Part shown: in pieces, positions 62,140 to 62,495 of the stretch
Layout: each line of letters starts with the position of its first letter
Position numbering within the stretch: the first letter of the stretch is position 1
Source: JAGNZR01 sp051648485
GTDB taxonomy: Bacteria; Fusobacteriota; Fusobacteriia; Fusobacteriales; Fusobacteriaceae
Assembly (NCBI GenBank): GCA_051648485.1
Contig: JBOFFH010000112.1
Location: forward strand, 1 to 62,495
Direction: 5' to 3'
DNA length: 62,495 nucleotides
The notes under the pieces: model-generated
Databases searched by the model: none
What the model saw: only the letters and a program-made list of their open reading frames with translations
Told to the model about the DNA's origin: nothing
Program-made: the position numbers and the translations under genes

Positions 62140-62495
62140 ATGTTTATAGCGATAATGGAAAAAATATCATTGTATGCAATTCCGTTTATAATAGTATCTA
62201 TACTAGGATATGCATATTTTGTAAAAAAAATAAGAGTATATGAAGTGTTTTGTAAAGGAGCCAAAGAAGGATTTAAAACTTCAGTGAGTATAATTCCATT
62301 TTTAGTAGCTATGCTTGTAGCTATTGGAATATTTAGAGCATCGGGGGCAATAGATATAATTGTAAGTTTTTTAAATCCAGTATTAAAATTGATAAATATG
62401 CCAGGAGAAGTTTTTCCTATTGCACTTATGAGACCTTTATCTGGTGGAGGTTCTACAGGACTTTTAAATGATTTATTTAAAACTTATGGGCCAGA
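62140..62495 (+). CDS. spmB: SpmB-like nucleoside-recognition (Gate) protein (partial, 3' end outside window)
   Basis: The gene starts with ATG at 62140, preceded by TAGGAGGA, and runs off the right edge after about 118 codons. The visible part has membrane helices and the SpmB pattern TSVSIIPFLVAMLVAIGIFRASGAID and FPIALMRPLSGGGSTGLL. It follows spmA in the usual SpmA-SpmB order. Confidence 0.85.
   Translation, partial: MFIAIMEKISLYAIPFIIVSILGYAYFVKKIRVYEVFCKGAKEGFKTSVSIIPFLVAMLVAIGIFRASGAIDIIVSFLNPVLKLINMPGEVFPIALMRPLSGGGSTGLLNDLFKTYGP

Noticed and set aside
61534..62495. spmA/spmB as evidence for sporulation.
   Set aside because: Homologs are found in many non-sporulating bacteria, and no other sporulation genes are present in this window.
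1..62495. tRNA or rRNA genes, CRISPR arrays, prophage or insertion sequences.
   Set aside because: I looked for cloverleaf-like sequences, rRNA motifs, repeat-spacer arrays and transposase motifs and saw none that could be supported.

Overview
This is a very AT-rich bacterial chromosome segment that carries the replication-origin neighbourhood. Gene content and codon use point to the Fusobacteriota (a Fusobacterium/Cetobacterium/Ilyobacter-like organism). The supporting traits are an anaerobic lifestyle with a six-subunit Rnf complex and rubrerythrin, a diderm-style pseudopilus/type II secretion-like locus, SpmA/SpmB without other sporulation genes, and a SigH-like factor. The phylum call is inference from the sequence; no database search was possible.

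Layout. Everything from 1 to 35.3 kb is on the minus strand, and most of 35.9 to 62.5 kb is on the plus strand, so the strand switch sits at 35.3-35.95 kb. From left to right the minus-strand half holds: pseudopilus/type IV pilus-like assembly genes (1-4.8 kb); a K+ channel; a PTS EIIC-like permease and a small redoxin; small uncharacterised proteins and aroE; leuS, a SigH-like factor, rlmB, murA and a YueI-like gene; a MORN-type lipo/secreted protein; rnfCDGEAB; mscS, pth, pheT and pheS; then gyrA, gyrB, a DciA-like gene, recF and yaaA. The plus-strand half has rpmH, rnpA, yidD, yidC, jag and mnmE, then (minus strand) pyrBKDFEC, then carAB, mnmG, a TSUP permease, a MATE transporter, tdk, a TruA-like/KH protein, an HD protein, a B12-binding radical SAM protein, ung, rubrerythrin, alr, a sigma factor (minus) and spmA/spmB.

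The most striking observation is at the origin. In the usual order rpmH <- dnaA - dnaN - yaaA - recF - gyrB - gyrA, the dnaA and dnaN genes are missing. Their place is taken by one gene (33506-35314) encoding a plasmid-type RepA/RPA-family initiator. Upstream of it, between rep and rpmH, lie five directly repeated 17-bp elements (GNYTATAWWCAATAATA), AT-rich blocks and a 7-bp tandem repeat. I saw no DnaA box there. One repeat covers the -35 box of the rep promoter and another lies in its 5' leader. This looks like an iteron/Rep-driven chromosomal origin.

A second regulatory system lies between the divergent pyr and car operons (45.25-45.9 kb). Each operon is preceded by a short translated leader ORF with a strong ribosome-binding site, and its stop codon lies inside a perfect or near-perfect intrinsic terminator. 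This is a twin pyrBI-style attenuation arrangement. PyrB carries a C-terminal C-X4-C...C-X2-C zinc site resembling that of the PyrI regulatory chain, but without a PyrI allosteric domain. Other oddities are a pseudopilin gene whose only good start is separated from its frame by an A9 run, a TruA-like domain joined to a KH domain, and an Asn at the GyrA quinolone position equivalent to E. coli Asp87.
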